Shown: positions 39,122-48,843, counted from the first letter of the stretch. The stretch is 64,000 bases of DNA from Sphingomicrobium arenosum (GCF_026157085.1 NZ_JANPVN010000001.1:930001-994000), one strand, 5' to 3'. The notes: generated by a model from the letters alone, not told the origin. Numbers and translations are program-made.

Positions 39122-40020
39122 CAGTTCAATTCCCTCTTGGCGGCGTCGAGAAGCCGCTCCTTGGTCGTGTAGCGAAAGTTCATCATGGCGATGCGCCACT
39201 CCTCGTTGCGGTCCTCGCCCGTCAGCAGGAAGTAGGCATCGAGCCTGGTGCCCGGCTCGCGGAAGCGCCAGCTGCACTGCTGCACCCATTCGTTCAGTTC
39301 GCAGGCATGGCCGACCGGCGTACCGACGGTGGCCTGGATGTGCGCCAATTGCTGCGCCATCGCCTCCGGGCCTTCGCCGACCTGTTCGAAGAACGGCTGG
39401 TTGAGAAACGGGTCCATGAAGGCAGTGGTTACGCGGCCATCGGCGCGCACGCGGTTGACAAAACCCTGCGCATTGCTCTCGGTCAGCGCGCCGGCCACCG
39501 CCATCGCGCGGTTGAAGTTCAGCTGCGTTTGTTCCTTCCGATGGCGCTCCACCTCGGCGCGCTGCGCGCCGGTCAGATTGGCGACATGCACGGGCGGCGG
39601 CACCGCCGCCGGCCGATCCTCGCGCACCCGGTGCGCTTCGTAATCGGCCATCGTCGACACGTCGTAGAAGGACAGCGAACGCCCATTGTCGTCGACCGTC
39701 ATGCCGACGAAATAGCGCTCCGCATCACAGGCGAATTCATAGGTGTAGAAGATGTCGCGCCCGGCCAAGCGCCGATCGCGCTCGGTCGCATCGCAGCCCG
39801 ACAGGAGCGCGATCGCTTCCCCCGGCGTGCGCGCGGCGAGCCGGCCGAACATCGTCACCGCCTCGACACTGCTGAAGACGTGACGCAGCTCGTCGGTCTC
39901 GCCCGCCTCGAGCGCAGCGACCGCCGCCTCGACCCGCGGATGCAACGGCAGTTGCGTCGGCGGATAGGCCGCCTGCGCCTGCGCGGCGGCCGCAAGGAAG
40001 GAGAGCGCGGCGAGGCTCAT
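39121..40020 (-). CDS. Exported protein of unknown function inside the nuo operon
   Basis: 299 residues with a clean Sec signal peptide ([17 protein letters not shown]) and no membrane helix afterwards, so probably periplasmic. Paired Cys residues (GCDATERD, FACDAERY, HACELNEWVQQCSW) suggest disulfides. I recognise no domain. It lies between nuoD and nuoE with one-base overlaps at both ends (TAATG, TGATG), so it must be translated with them. ATG 40020 is preferred over GTG 40032 because it starts the signal peptide and couples to nuoD. It is not part of the canonical 14-subunit enzyme. Confidence 0.7.
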   Translation of the reverse strand: MSLAALSFLAAAAQAQAAYPPTQLPLHPRVEAAVAALEAGETDELRHVFSSVEAVTMFGRLAARTPGEAIALLSGCDATERDRRLAGRDIFYTYEFACDAERYFVGMTVDDNGRSLSFYDVSTMADYEAHRVREDRPAAVPPPVHVANLTGAQRAEVERHRKEQTQLNFNRAMAVAGALTESNAQGFVNRVRADGRVTTAFMDPFLNQPFFEQVGEGPEAMAQQLAHIQATVGTPVGHACELNEWVQQCSWRFREPGTRLDAYFLLTGEDRNEEWRIAMMNFRYTTKERLLDAAKRELN

Positions 40021-41282
40021 TACCGGTCGCACTCCCCGAACACGACGTCGATCGCCGACAGCACCGCAGTGGTGTCGGCCAGCATGTGGCCCTTCATCAT
40101 GAAATCCATCGCCTGCAAATGGCTGAACGCGGTCGGCCGGATCTTGCAGCGATAAGGCTTGTTGGTGCCGTCCGAGACGAGATAGACGCCGAATTCACCC
40201 TTGGGGCTTTCGGTCGCGACATACACTTCGCCCTCGGGGACGTGATAGCCCTCGGTGTAGAGCTTGAAGTGGTGGATGAGCGCTTCCATCGACTGCTTCA
40301 TCTCCGCGCGCTTGGGCGGGAAGACCTTGCGATCCATGGTGCCGATCGGCCCGTCGGGCATCTCGGCAAGGCACTGGCGCATGATGCGCGCCGACTGGCG
40401 GACTTCCTCGACACGGACCATGAAGCGATCGTAGCAATCGCCCTTGGTCCCCACCGGCACATCGAAGTCCATGCGGTCATAGACCTCATAGGGCTGCGAC
40501 TTGCGCAAATCCCACGCGATGCCGCTGGCGCGGATCATCGGGCCGCTGAAGCCCCAAGCCAGCGCGTCTTCCTTGCTGACCGTGCCGATATCGACATTGC
40601 GCTGCTTGAAGATGCGGTTGTCGGCGACGAGGCTGATCGCGTCCTCGAACAGGTGGAGGCGATTGTCGAGCCAGTCGCTCATTTCCACCAGTACGCTCTC
40701 GGGAATGTCCTGGTGCACCCCGCCGACGCGGAAATAATTGGCATGCATCCGCGCGCCCGAAACCTTCTCGTAGAATTGCATCGTGTCTTCGCGCACTTCG
40801 AACAGCCACAGGTTGGGCGTCATCGCGCCCACGTCCATGACGTGGCTGCCAAGGTTGAGCATGTGGTTGGAGATGCGGGTCAGCTCCGCCATCAGCACGC
40901 GGATATATTGCGCGCGCAGCGGCACCTCGAGCCCGAGCAGCTTTTCCACTGCGAGCACATAGCTGTGCTCCATGCACATGGGGCTGCAGTAATCGAGCCG
41001 GTCGAAATAGGGCAGCGCCTGCGCATAGGTGCGATATTCGATCAGCTTCTCGGTGCCGCGATGGAGCAGGCCGACGTGCGGATCGACGCGCTCGACGATC
41101 TCGCCATCGAGCTCCATGATCAGGCGCAGCACGCCGTGCGCCGCCGGGTGCTGCGGACCGAAGTTGATCGTATAGTTGCTGACCGTGTCGTCACCCGCCG
41201 TATGGGTGATCGCGCCCGTCCGCGCGGCCTCGAAATCGGCGGCGCGTTCGTCGGGGAACGTCTGGATTTCGACCTTCGCCAT
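40020..41282 (-). CDS. nuoD: NADH-quinone oxidoreductase subunit D
   Basis: 420-residue 49-kDa-type subunit lining the quinone-binding pocket. Conserved: [23 protein letters not shown] (His-rich quinone site; read in two parts), [13 protein letters not shown], and [15 protein letters not shown] [11 protein letters not shown] near the end. An N-terminal extension of ~35 residues precedes the core. Start shares one base with the nuoC TAA. Confidence 0.97.
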   Translation of the reverse strand: MAKVEIQTFPDERAADFEAARTGAITHTAGDDTVSNYTINFGPQHPAAHGVLRLIMELDGEIVERVDPHVGLLHRGTEKLIEYRTYAQALPYFDRLDYCSPMCMEHSYVLAVEKLLGLEVPLRAQYIRVLMAELTRISNHMLNLGSHVMDVGAMTPNLWLFEVREDTMQFYEKVSGARMHANYFRVGGVHQDIPESVLVEMSDWLDNRLHLFEDAISLVADNRIFKQRNVDIGTVSKEDALAWGFSGPMIRASGIAWDLRKSQPYEVYDRMDFDVPVGTKGDCYDRFMVRVEEVRQSARIMRQCLAEMPDGPIGTMDRKVFPPKRAEMKQSMEALIHHFKLYTEGYHVPEGEVYVATESPKGEFGVYLVSDGTNKPYRCKIRPTAFSHLQAMDFMMKGHMLADTTAVLSAIDVVFGECDR

Positions 41283-42154
41283 TACTTCTTGCCCTTCCGC
41301 GGCTTCACCGGCGCATCTTCACGCGTTTCGGGTGCCTCGACGTCCGTTTCCTTGCCGCCCGCATGGTCGGCCTTGTCAGCGACGCTGTCGCGCGCCTCCT
41401 CCTTGGCCTCCGCATTGGTCGGCGCGCCCGCGCCCGTGTCCTCGGGCCCCTCGGTCACCTTGGGGTCGCCCGGACCCGCCTTGGCCTTGACCTTGGGCGC
41501 CTCGCCGGTCGCCTTGGCGGGGCTCGCCCCACCCGGCTCCTGCGGCTCGGCCTTCTCGTCGCCCGGCAAGCGATATTCGGGGCCTTCCCAAGGGCTGAGA
41601 AAGTCGAAATTGCGGAAGTCCTGGGGCAGCTTCACCGGCTCGTAGACGACACGCTTCTCGGCTTCCGAATAGCGCAGTTCGACATAACCCGTCTGCGGGA
41701 AGTCCTTGCGCAGCGGATGCCCCTCGAAGCCGTAATCGGTGAGAATGCGGCGTAGGTCGGGATTGCCCGCGAAATCGACACCGTACAGGTCGAACACCTC
41801 GCGCTCGAGCCAGCCTGCGGCGGGCCACAGCCCGGTCACGCTCGGTACCGCCGTGTCGGCGTCCGTCAGCACCTTCACCCGCAGGCGATGGTTTTGCGTG
41901 ACGCTGAGCAGGCAGTAATTCACCTCAAACCGCTCCGCGCGGTCGGGAAAATCGACACCAGCGATCTCCATCAGTTGCTGGTAGCCGTGGGTGTCGCGCA
42001 GCGCGGTCAGGATCGCGACCAGCGCCGAGCGCTTCACGACGATGGTCAGCTCACCGACCGCCGTGCGCTCCTCGACGATGCCGTCGCCGAAATCGCGGCG
42101 CAGGGCGTCGAGAAAATCGGTGCGCTGCGCATATTTGGGATAGGCCAGGCTCAT
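41282..42154 (-). CDS. nuoC: NADH-quinone oxidoreductase subunit C
   Basis: 290-residue 30-kDa-type subunit. The first ~200 residues are a normal NuoC, with [21 protein letters not shown] and [15 protein letters not shown]. The last ~90 residues are a low-complexity Ala/Lys/Glu/Pro-rich tail ending KPRKGKK, which adds about 40% to the usual length and is probably disordered. Overlaps nuoB by four bases (ATGA) and nuoD by one. Confidence 0.95.
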   Translation of the reverse strand: MSLAYPKYAQRTDFLDALRRDFGDGIVEERTAVGELTIVVKRSALVAILTALRDTHGYQQLMEIAGVDFPDRAERFEVNYCLLSVTQNHRLRVKVLTDADTAVPSVTGLWPAAGWLEREVFDLYGVDFAGNPDLRRILTDYGFEGHPLRKDFPQTGYVELRYSEAEKRVVYEPVKLPQDFRNFDFLSPWEGPEYRLPGDEKAEPQEPGGASPAKATGEAPKVKAKAGPGDPKVTEGPEDTGAGAPTNAEAKEEARDSVADKADHAGGKETDVEAPETREDAPVKPRKGKK

Positions 42155-42720
42155 CGCTCGATCGTCCCCTCGCGGCGGATCTTCCGCTGCAGCTGCATGA
42201 TGCCATAGAGCAGCGCTTCCGCGGTCGGCGGGCAGCCCGGCACATAGACATCGACCGGCACGATCCGGTCACAGCCGCGAACGACGCTGTAGCTATAATG
42301 ATAATAGCCGCCGCCATTGGCGCAGCTGCCCATCGAGATGACGTAACGCGGCTCGCTCATCTGGTCGTAGACCTTGCGCAGCGCCGGCGCCATCTTGTTG
42401 CACAGCGTGCCGGCAACGATCATCACGTCCGATTGGCGCGGGCTAGCGCGCGGGGCGGCGCCGAAGCGCTCGAGGTCGTAGCGCGGCATGTTGACGTGGA
42501 TCATCTCGACCGCGCAGCAGGCAAGGCCGAAGGTCATCCACCACAGGCTGCCGGTACGCGCCCATTTGAACAGGTCTTCGGTCGAGGTGACGAGGAAGCC
42601 CTTTTCATCGAGCTCGCGGCGCATCTCCTCGAACTTCTCCATGTCCGGCGAGCCCACTTCGAGGCCAGCGGCGCGCGCGATGTCCTGCTCGGTCGGCTTG
42701 GGGCTGTAGGTTACTCCCAT
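42151..42720 (-). CDS. nuoB: NADH-quinone oxidoreductase subunit B
   Basis: 189-residue subunit carrying the terminal N2 4Fe-4S cluster. Cluster ligands appear in [23 protein letters not shown] and [12 protein letters not shown]. The start at 42720 (MGVTYSPKP) gives the normal size and overlaps the nuoA 3' end by ten bases. Confidence 0.97.
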   Translation of the reverse strand: MGVTYSPKPTEQDIARAAGLEVGSPDMEKFEEMRRELDEKGFLVTSTEDLFKWARTGSLWWMTFGLACCAVEMIHVNMPRYDLERFGAAPRASPRQSDVMIVAGTLCNKMAPALRKVYDQMSEPRYVISMGSCANGGGYYHYSYSVVRGCDRIVPVDVYVPGCPPTAEALLYGIMQLQRKIRREGTIER

Positions 42721-43088
42721 TCGAGGGCTCCCTTTTGCCAGGCATAGACGAGGCCCAGCGTCAGTTCGGTGAGGAAGATCATCATCGCGATCCAGCTCGC
42801 CCAGCCGGTGCCCCACAGGCTCACGGCCCAGGGGAAGAGGAAGGCGGCTTCGAGATCGAAGACGATGAAGAGGATGGCGACGAGGTAGAAGCGCACGTCG
42901 AACTGGTCGCGGCTGTCCTCGAAGGCGGGGAAACCGCACTCATATTCGCTGAGCTTGGCCGCATCGGGCTTGTGCGCACCGGTCAAGCGGCTGACGCCCA
43001 TGGGCAGGAACACGAACAGCGCCGACAGCCCCCCTGCGATGAACAGGAAGAGGAGGATCGGCAGATAATCGACGGCAACTGCGGCCAA
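42711..43088 (-). CDS. nuoA: NADH-quinone oxidoreductase subunit A
   Basis: 125-residue three-helix membrane subunit and first gene of the operon. Conserved [39 protein letters not shown] (read in two parts) identifies it. It begins 108 bases downstream of suhB, so the nuo promoter is either in that gap or further upstream. Confidence 0.96.
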   Translation of the reverse strand: MAAVAVDYLPILLFLFIAGGLSALFVFLPMGVSRLTGAHKPDAAKLSEYECGFPAFEDSRDQFDVRFYLVAILFIVFDLEAAFLFPWAVSLWGTGWASWIAMMIFLTELTLGLVYAWQKGALEWE

Positions 43089-43172
43089 GGAAGGTCTCCG
43101 GCTACGTGGTTTGGCGCGGCTTTAGGACAGGAAGGCGCTGCTTCGCAACCGCCTAAAGATGCGCATCAGCCT

Positions 43173-43191
43173 ATTGCGACTGGTTCGCAAT
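43173..43191 (-). terminator. Hairpin just after suhB
   Basis: Perfect inverted repeat ATTGCGA (43173-43179) / TCGCAAT (43185-43191) with a 5-base loop, six bases past the suhB stop. No T-run follows, so it may be a weak terminator, a processing hairpin or an operator for nuoA. Confidence 0.35.
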
Positions 43192-43196
43192 TCCTT

Positions 43197-44009
43197 CTAG
43201 CGGATCGCGCCCGCGACCAGCTTGTGCAGCTTGCTGTGCAGGTCGCCATTGGCCGCCAGATATTCGCGCTTGGCGAGCATCCGGTCCTGCCCGCGATAGT
43301 CGGTGACGAAGCCGCCGGCTTCCTTGACCAGCAACAACCCCGCCGCCACGTCCCACAGGTCGAGATCGTCTTCCCAGAAGCCATCGAGGCGTCCGGCCGC
43401 GACCCAGGCGAAGTCGAGGCTCGCTGCGCCGAAACGCCGCACTGCCGAAACCTGTGCGCCGATCGCGCCATAGATGCGCGTCCAGCGGCCGATGTCGCCG
43501 CGACCGAAATGGGGCATGCCGGTGCCGATCAGCGCTTCGTCGAGATGGCGCCGCGCCGACACGCGCAGACGCTGGTCCTGCAGCCACGCCCCGCGGCCCT
43601 TTTCGGCCCAGAAGCTTTCGTCGGTGATCGGCTGGTAGGTCAGCGCATGGGTAATTTCGGGATCGCCGTTGGGCTTCTTGTCCTCGACCGCGATGGTGAT
43701 CGCGAAATGCGGGATGCCGTGAAGGAAGTTCGACGTGCCATCGAGCGGATCGACGATCCAGCGCGGCTTGTCGGGATTGCCCTCGATCACGCCGCCTTCC
43801 TCGAGCACCAGCCCCCAGTCGGGGCGCGCATGGCGGAGTTCATCGACGATCGTCGCCTCGCAGCGTTTGTCCGCCATCGACACGAAGTCCGCCGGCCCCT
43901 TCTTGGACACCTGCAGATTCTCGACTTCGTTGAAATCGCGCCTGAGACGCGGCGCGGCCTTGCGCGCGGCGCGTTCCATGACGGTGATGAGGCCCGAGTG
44001 GCTAACCAT
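43197..44009 (-). CDS. suhB: Inositol-1-monophosphatase family protein (SuhB-like)
   Basis: 270-residue Mg-dependent, Li-sensitive-type phosphatase. Metal-site motifs: LVLEEGG, WIVDPLDGTSNF and the second motif LDLWDVAAGLLL. Bacterial relatives hydrolyse inositol monophosphate and several also act in rRNA transcription antitermination. Starts by one-base overlap with the DUF302 gene (44009). Normal length. Confidence 0.93.
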   Translation of the reverse strand: MVSHSGLITVMERAARKAAPRLRRDFNEVENLQVSKKGPADFVSMADKRCEATIVDELRHARPDWGLVLEEGGVIEGNPDKPRWIVDPLDGTSNFLHGIPHFAITIAVEDKKPNGDPEITHALTYQPITDESFWAEKGRGAWLQDQRLRVSARRHLDEALIGTGMPHFGRGDIGRWTRIYGAIGAQVSAVRRFGAASLDFAWVAAGRLDGFWEDDLDLWDVAAGLLLVKEAGGFVTDYRGQDRMLAKREYLAANGDLHSKLHKLVAGAIR

Positions 44010-44581
44010 TATTCGCTATCTTCCTTCTGCGTGACCGCCGCGTCCCTGCCCGCCGCGGTCATCGCCAATGTCTCAAGTGCCCCCGAAATCGTCTCGATCC
44101 GATCGTCCTGCTGCTCGATGCCATGGCGCGAGGCGAGCCAGACCGGGCTGTTGTAGCTGACCTGCGTCACGCCCTCCGCGTCCTGGTAGATCGCCATGCG
44201 CTGCGGCAGATCCAAGGCTGCGCTCGGCGCCGCGCGCATCAAATGCGTGCCCACTTTGGGCTTGCCGAAGAAGATCGACACGGCGGGCAGCATGTCGAGT
44301 TCGACGCTCGCCGCATTGCTCGCATGATCGAGCTTGGCGACGACCGTGAAACCGCCCTCCTCGAGCGCGGCTTCGAGCCGCTTTACCGTCTCCTCGACGC
44401 CAGCATCGCTCGCCACCGTCTTCACGCCATTGCCGAAGGTCGCGACCTCGCTGCCGCTGGCCTCGACATCGCCGCCCGTCTCGCTGGTCGCCGCCTCTTC
44501 CTCTGGCGGGGTGGACCATTGCTGGTCGCATCCCCCGAGCGCGAGCGCGGCGATGCCGGCAAGAACGGCGGCGCGGCGCAT
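44009..44581 (-). CDS. DUF302 domain lipoprotein
   Basis: 190 residues. A lipoprotein signal ends LGGC (Cys18). An acidic linker leads to a DUF302 domain: GVEETVKRLEAALEEGGFTVVAKLDH, split around FFGKPKVGTHLMRAAPSAALDLPQRM. Function unknown; the fold is small and found in several exported proteins. It is coupled to efp (ATG shares a base with the efp stop) and to suhB. Confidence 0.8.
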   Translation of the reverse strand: MRRAAVLAGIAALALGGCDQQWSTPPEEEAATSETGGDVEASGSEVATFGNGVKTVASDAGVEETVKRLEAALEEGGFTVVAKLDHASNAASVELDMLPAVSIFFGKPKVGTHLMRAAPSAALDLPQRMAIYQDAEGVTQVSYNSPVWLASRHGIEQQDDRIETISGALETLAMTAAGRDAAVTQKEDSE

Positions 44582-45144
44582 CAGTCGGCCCGCTTCGAAT
44601 AAGTGAAGTCGGTCGTGTCGACGATCACCCGGGTGCCCGAAGTGATGTGCGGCGGGACCATGATCTTGACGCCATTGTCGAGCACGGCGGGCTTGTAGCT
44701 GGCGCTCGCCGTCTGGCCCTTCACCACCGCGTCGGCCTCGACCACCTCGGCCTCGACGAACTGCGGCAGCTGGACGCTCAGCGGGCGGCCTTCATGCGTT
44801 TCGAGGATGACGTCCATGCCATCGGTCAGGAACGCCGCCTGGTCGCCGATCAGATCCTTCTGGACGATGACCTGTTCATAGGTTTCCTTGTCCATGAAAG
44901 TCAGTTCATCGCCATCGGCGAACAAATACTGATAATCCTGCGTCTCGAGCCGCACCTTCTCGACCGATTCCGCCGAGCGGAAACGCACGTTGGTCTTGCG
45001 GTTGTCCTCGATGTTCTTGAGCTCGACCTGCATATAGGCGCCGCCCTTGCCGGGCTGCGTATGCTGGATCTTGACCGCCTTCCACAGGCCGCCTTCATAT
45101 TCGATGATGTTGCCGGGACGGATATCGACCGCATTCATCTTCAT
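44581..45144 (-). CDS. efp: Translation elongation factor P
   Basis: 187-residue factor that relieves ribosome stalling at proline runs. KOW-like N-terminal domain with the modifiable-Lys loop QPGKGGA (Lys33), then two OB-like domains ending [27 protein letters not shown] lies upstream of the ATG at 45144. First gene of an efp-DUF302-suhB unit. Confidence 0.97.
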   Translation of the reverse strand: MKMNAVDIRPGNIIEYEGGLWKAVKIQHTQPGKGGAYMQVELKNIEDNRKTNVRFRSAESVEKVRLETQDYQYLFADGDELTFMDKETYEQVIVQKDLIGDQAAFLTDGMDVILETHEGRPLSVQLPQFVEAEVVEADAVVKGQTASASYKPAVLDNGVKIMVPPHITSGTRVIVDTTDFTYSKRAD

Positions 45145-45230
45145 GATCGCAATTCCTCTACTTATATTCGCCCGACCGGCAGGACGCCGTCCTCGACGCC
45201 CCTCGTTTCACCGACAGTCTGAAAGAACCG

Positions 45231-45254
45231 GGCCGACCGTTGCAGGCCGACCGT
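45231..45254. repeat. Tandem 10-base direct repeat upstream of efp
   Basis: GGCCGACCGT occurs at 45231-45240 and again at 45245-45254, four bases apart, 87 bases before the efp ATG. The ~14-base periodicity could be a regulator site, but this is speculative. Confidence 0.4.
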
Positions 45255-45284
45255 CCGGACGCATGATCCTTGATGGCAACGCCC

Positions 45285-45992
45285 CTAGCCGTCCTCATCC
45301 TCTCCTGCAAGCAGCGGATAGGGATTGACCGGGCGGCCCTCCCACCAGCCTTCCTCGGGCTCCATGCGGTGCACCGCGAAATGCAGGTGCGGCCCATCGG
45401 GATTGGCATTGCCGCTAAAGCCCACCGTCCCCAGCCGCTGGCCGAGCGCGATCCGGTCACCTTCCTCCAGCCCGTCCGCATAGTCATCGAGATGGGCGTA
45501 ATAATAGACCCACTTCTTGTCATCGGAGCGCACGTAGAGCGTCTTACCCCCGCCACCGTCTGAGAAATAGATCTTCTCCAGCACGCCTGGCGCCGCCGCC
45601 ACGACAGGCGTCCCGGTATCGGCCATGATGTCGATCGCATCGTGCCGCCGCGCCCCGCCGGCGCGGGCCTGCGTGAAGGTATCGACCAGCGCCTCGGGGG
45701 TCACGCCCGCGACCGGCACGGCCATGCCGCGCGGCCCGATCTCGACCGACCGCGCGCGCCGAAGCTCGGGATCGAGCCGCAGCGTATCGCCGCGGTCGAG
45801 CCCTTCCTCGCCCACCGTCTCGAACTCGGCGTCCTGCATCGGTCGCGGCGACGCGTCGCCCGGCGATGTCGGAGCCTCCGCTTCCACCGCCGCCTCCTCG
45901 GCAGCCGGTGTCACCATGCCTGAGTTGAACGCCACCAGCCATCCCATCGAGGTGATGATGGCGGTGACGATCGCGACCAGCAGCGACTTCAC
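45285..45992 (-). CDS. M23-family murein endopeptidase
   Basis: 235-residue exported protein. N-terminal signal anchor, acidic linker, then a LytM/M23 domain with the zinc motifs HDAIDIMAD and HLHFAVH. It should cleave peptidoglycan cross-bridges. It directly follows the L,D-transpeptidase gene with one base between, so the two cell-wall enzymes are probably co-expressed. Confidence 0.88.
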   Translation of the reverse strand: MKSLLVAIVTAIITSMGWLVAFNSGMVTPAAEEAAVEAEAPTSPGDASPRPMQDAEFETVGEEGLDRGDTLRLDPELRRARSVEIGPRGMAVPVAGVTPEALVDTFTQARAGGARRHDAIDIMADTGTPVVAAAPGVLEKIYFSDGGGGKTLYVRSDDKKWVYYYAHLDDYADGLEEGDRIALGQRLGTVGFSGNANPDGPHLHFAVHRMEPEEGWWEGRPVNPYPLLAGEDEDG

Positions 45993-45993
45993 G

Positions 45994-47172
45994 TTACGCG
46001 ACGAACTTCGCGCGGAAGCCCTCGTCCATGATCCTGGACAAGGTCAGCACGTCCCAATTGGTCATGCGCAGGCAGCCATGGCTCTCGGTATAGCCGATGG
46101 TCTGCGGCTCGGGCGTGCCGTGAATGCCGTAATGCTCCTTCGACAGGTCGAGCCAGGCGACCCCGACCGGGCCGTTCGGCCCCGGCGGCAGCATCACGCT
46201 TTCCTCGCTGTCATCGACATCCCAGAACAAATCGGGCTGGTAATGGAAGGGCGGCAGGAAGCTATAGGCGTTGACCGTCCACTCCCCGATCGGGAGCGGA
46301 TCGTTCTCCGACCCCGTCGTGACGGGGAACTGCGCCACCAGCTTGTCGTCGGCATCGAACACGCGCAGCTGGCCGTCCGATTCATCGACGGTGATATATT
46401 TGCCCTTCACGCCCGGCTCGGGCTGTACGTTGAGGGCATTGAACAGGTCGCGCTCGGCGCCTTCCATCTCGCCATAATCGCGGCTCGCGGGCAGCACGTT
46501 GGGCAATTGCAGGACGGTGCCGATCTCGACATTTTTCGCCTTGTCGCCATTCAATGCGATCAGCGTCTCCTTGGTAGTGTGGAACCGCTCGGCCACTTCC
46601 TCGATCAGCGTCTTGTAAGGCATGCGCTCCATCTCGGCCTGTTTGGTCGGATCATCGGGAATGCTCTTGTGCGGCGAGCCGAACTCGGTCTCGTCGATGC
46701 GCAGGAAACGCGTCGGCTTGCGCCCATTCTCCAACAGCTTCTGCCGCGTCGGCGTATCCAATTCGCCCGTCACCTCGAGCCCATGCGCTTCCTGGTAACC
46801 CTTGAGCGCCCAGGTGAAATTCTGCCCTTCCCTGCCGTCGATCACGCCCGGCGAGAAATTGGCGCGGTCGAGCAGGACCATCGCGTGAAAGACGTCATTG
46901 TCGATATCGGCCATCAGCCGCTGCTCGCTCTCGCCCTCCTCGAGCGCGGTCGAGCCATAGGTCGCCCCCGGCTTCGTCTTCTTCTGCGCCGTCGCCTCGG
47001 CCGCCTTGGCTTGGCTCGACTTTTTCATCTGCGTCGAACTGCTGGCCTCGCTGGTCTGCGCCTCGGCACCATCGGAGGTCAAAAGGGCGCCGCCTGCGGC
47101 CAGCGCGATCGCGCCGGCGAAAGCGGTAACGACTTTGTTGCGGGGAAATTTACGTTGCGAAAGACGGGTCAT
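45994..47172 (-). CDS. L,D-transpeptidase (YkuD family)
   Basis: 392-residue exported enzyme forming 3-3 cross-links or anchoring proteins in peptidoglycan. Signal peptide, low-complexity Ala/Lys linker, a peptidoglycan-binding-like region (DGREGQNFTWALKGYQEA), a LysM-like segment (LNGDKAKNVEIGTVLQLPN), and a C-terminal YkuD domain with HGTPEPQTIGYTESHGCLRM (catalytic Cys367). Upstream of and coupled to the M23 gene. Confidence 0.92.
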   Translation of the reverse strand: MTRLSQRKFPRNKVVTAFAGAIALAAGGALLTSDGAEAQTSEASSSTQMKKSSQAKAAEATAQKKTKPGATYGSTALEEGESEQRLMADIDNDVFHAMVLLDRANFSPGVIDGREGQNFTWALKGYQEAHGLEVTGELDTPTRQKLLENGRKPTRFLRIDETEFGSPHKSIPDDPTKQAEMERMPYKTLIEEVAERFHTTKETLIALNGDKAKNVEIGTVLQLPNVLPASRDYGEMEGAERDLFNALNVQPEPGVKGKYITVDESDGQLRVFDADDKLVAQFPVTTGSENDPLPIGEWTVNAYSFLPPFHYQPDLFWDVDDSEESVMLPPGPNGPVGVAWLDLSKEHYGIHGTPEPQTIGYTESHGCLRMTNWDVLTLSRIMDEGFRAKFVA

Positions 47173-47224
47173 GCATCACCTCTTGGACTGGACTATTCTC
47201 CAGCCAACGCAGCAGACCCTCGCT

Positions 47225-47887
47225 TTATCCCTCGCCCAGCACTTCCTCGAACGCCGCCACTGCCGCTGCCACGTCCTTCGCACCCCAGATCGCGCTCGAA
47301 ACGGCAAGGAAATCGGCGCCCGCGCGCACCAGCGGCGCGGCCTTGTCCGCCGTGATCCCGCCGATCGCCACACAGGGCAATTCGAACAGGCTCGACCACC
47401 AACTGAGGATCCCCGGTTCGGGGCGATGCTCGCTCGGCTTGGTCGGGCTGTCGTAAAAGGCACCGAAGGCGACATAATCGGCCCCCGCCTCGCCCGCTTC
47501 CATCGCGAGGTGGCGGCTGGCATGACAGGTCACCCCGATCTGCACCGACGGCCCGAGGATGGCGCGCGCGTCCTTCACGTCGCCATCGCCCTGCCCCAGA
47601 TGTACGCCATCGGCCTTCAGCCGCTTGGCCATCGCCACATCGTCATTGACGATGAACGCCACGTCCGCATCGGCGCAGATTTGCTGTAGCGGTTCGGCCA
47701 GCCGCGCCAGCGCATGGCTCTCCATCCCCTTCACCCGAAGCTGGAAGGCCGCGACGCGCTCATGCGCCACCGCCGCGCGCAGCCGCTCGGGAAAATCACC
47801 GCCCACGTCCTGCGGGCTGATCAAGTAGAGATCGCAAGGATGCTCGCGTTCGGGCGCCGGAAAGACGCTATAATCGAAATCGTCCAT
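47225..47887 (-). CDS. thiE: Thiamine phosphate synthase
   Basis: 220-residue TIM-barrel enzyme joining hydroxymethylpyrimidine pyrophosphate and thiazole phosphate. Seen: AFQLRVKG (substrate Lys/Arg loop), VNDDVAMAKRLKADGVHLGQ, and GGITADKAAPLVRAGADFLAV near the end. It lies 20 bases after the aldolase gene on the same strand, so a dedicated TPP riboswitch is not possible in that gap; it is probably read with the aldolase. Confidence 0.92.
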   Translation of the reverse strand: MDDFDYSVFPAPEREHPCDLYLISPQDVGGDFPERLRAAVAHERVAAFQLRVKGMESHALARLAEPLQQICADADVAFIVNDDVAMAKRLKADGVHLGQGDGDVKDARAILGPSVQIGVTCHASRHLAMEAGEAGADYVAFGAFYDSPTKPSEHRPEPGILSWWSSLFELPCVAIGGITADKAAPLVRAGADFLAVSSAIWGAKDVAAAVAAFEEVLGEG

Positions 47888-47907
47888 GCGCCGCCCCTAG
47901 CGCAAAA

Positions 47908-48804
47908 TCAGCCGTTGCACACGCTCGCGGCATAGATTTCGTCGATCGCGCCACCCAATGCCTCGTCAAACTGCGCATCGTCCATGTCGGCACGCAAATC
48001 CTGCAAGAGCGCGCGGGAAAAACTCGCGATCATGCCGCGGTTCTTCGCCAGTTTCGCATTGGCCTCCTCGCGCTCGTAACCGCCCGACAGCGCGACCACG
48101 CGCGCGACATGCGGATGCGCGACCAGCGGCGCATAGAGATCATCCTCTTCCGGCAAAGTGAGCTTGAGCATCACGCGCTTGCCGGGGTCCATCCCGTCCA
48201 ATGCAGCGGTGAGGTGCTTCAGCAGCATCCGCTCGGCCTCGCCCCGGCTCGGCGACTTGATGTTCACCTCGGGCTCGACGATCGGCATCAGCCCGCCCTC
48301 GAGGATCTGGTTCGCCGCCATCATCTGCTGCGTCACGATGGCATGAATGCCCTCGTCATTGGCGTGATTGATAACGCTGCGCATCTTGGTGCCGAACACG
48401 CCGCGCGCCCGCGCCTTGGCGATGAGCTCGTCGAGCCGGGTCAGCGGCTTCATCTTCTGGACGCCTTCGGCTTCGTCCTCGAGCCCCTGGTCGACCTTGA
48501 GGAACGGCACCACCCCGCGCTCCCACAACAGCTGCGGCACGGGCTTGCCGTCCGCTTCGCCGTCCATCGTCTTCTCGAACAGGATCGCGCCAAGGACCTT
48601 GCGTCCGGAAAAGCTCGGCGCCGTGACGATGCGCGTGCGCATGTCGTGGATGAGGCCGAACATTTCCTCCTCATTGGACCACGCATCCTCGCCGATCCCA
48701 TAGGCCGCGAGCGCCTTGGGGGTCGACCCCCCCGACTGGTCCAGGGCGGCGATAAAGCCCGAACCGCCCACCATCTGCGCCATCATCTTGGGATCGAACG
48801 TCAT
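47908..48804 (-). CDS. fda: Fructose-bisphosphate aldolase, class I
   Basis: 298-residue Schiff-base aldolase cleaving fructose 1,6-bisphosphate. ALDQSGGSTPKALAAYGI at the start, FEKTMDGEADGKPVPQLLWERG, and the lysine strand VMLKLTLPEED are characteristic of the bacterial class I (Fda) group. ATG 48804 is chosen; the longer upstream frame is not protein-like. A perfect palindrome lies 28 bases before this start. Confidence 0.95.
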   Translation of the reverse strand: MTFDPKMMAQMVGGSGFIAALDQSGGSTPKALAAYGIGEDAWSNEEEMFGLIHDMRTRIVTAPSFSGRKVLGAILFEKTMDGEADGKPVPQLLWERGVVPFLKVDQGLEDEAEGVQKMKPLTRLDELIAKARARGVFGTKMRSVINHANDEGIHAIVTQQMMAANQILEGGLMPIVEPEVNIKSPSRGEAERMLLKHLTAALDGMDPGKRVMLKLTLPEEDDLYAPLVAHPHVARVVALSGGYEREEANAKLAKNRGMIASFSRALLQDLRADMDDAQFDEALGGAIDEIYAASVCNG

Positions 48805-48831
48805 CGTGTCTGGCCTCCCCGCCGGTCGAGT

Positions 48832-48843
48832 GCATACGTATGC
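48832..48843. promoter_or_regulatory. Perfect 12-base palindrome GCATACGTATGC upstream of fda
   Basis: Symmetric site in the 167-base region between divergent fda and the reductase gene, 28-39 bases before the fda ATG. The half-site ACGTATG recurs at 48937-48943 near the reductase start. A dimeric repressor or activator site is the obvious reading, but no regulator is identified. Confidence 0.45.

Noticed and set aside
47888..47907. TPP riboswitch for thiE
   Set aside because: Only 20 bases separate thiE from the upstream aldolase gene, far too short for a THI-box.
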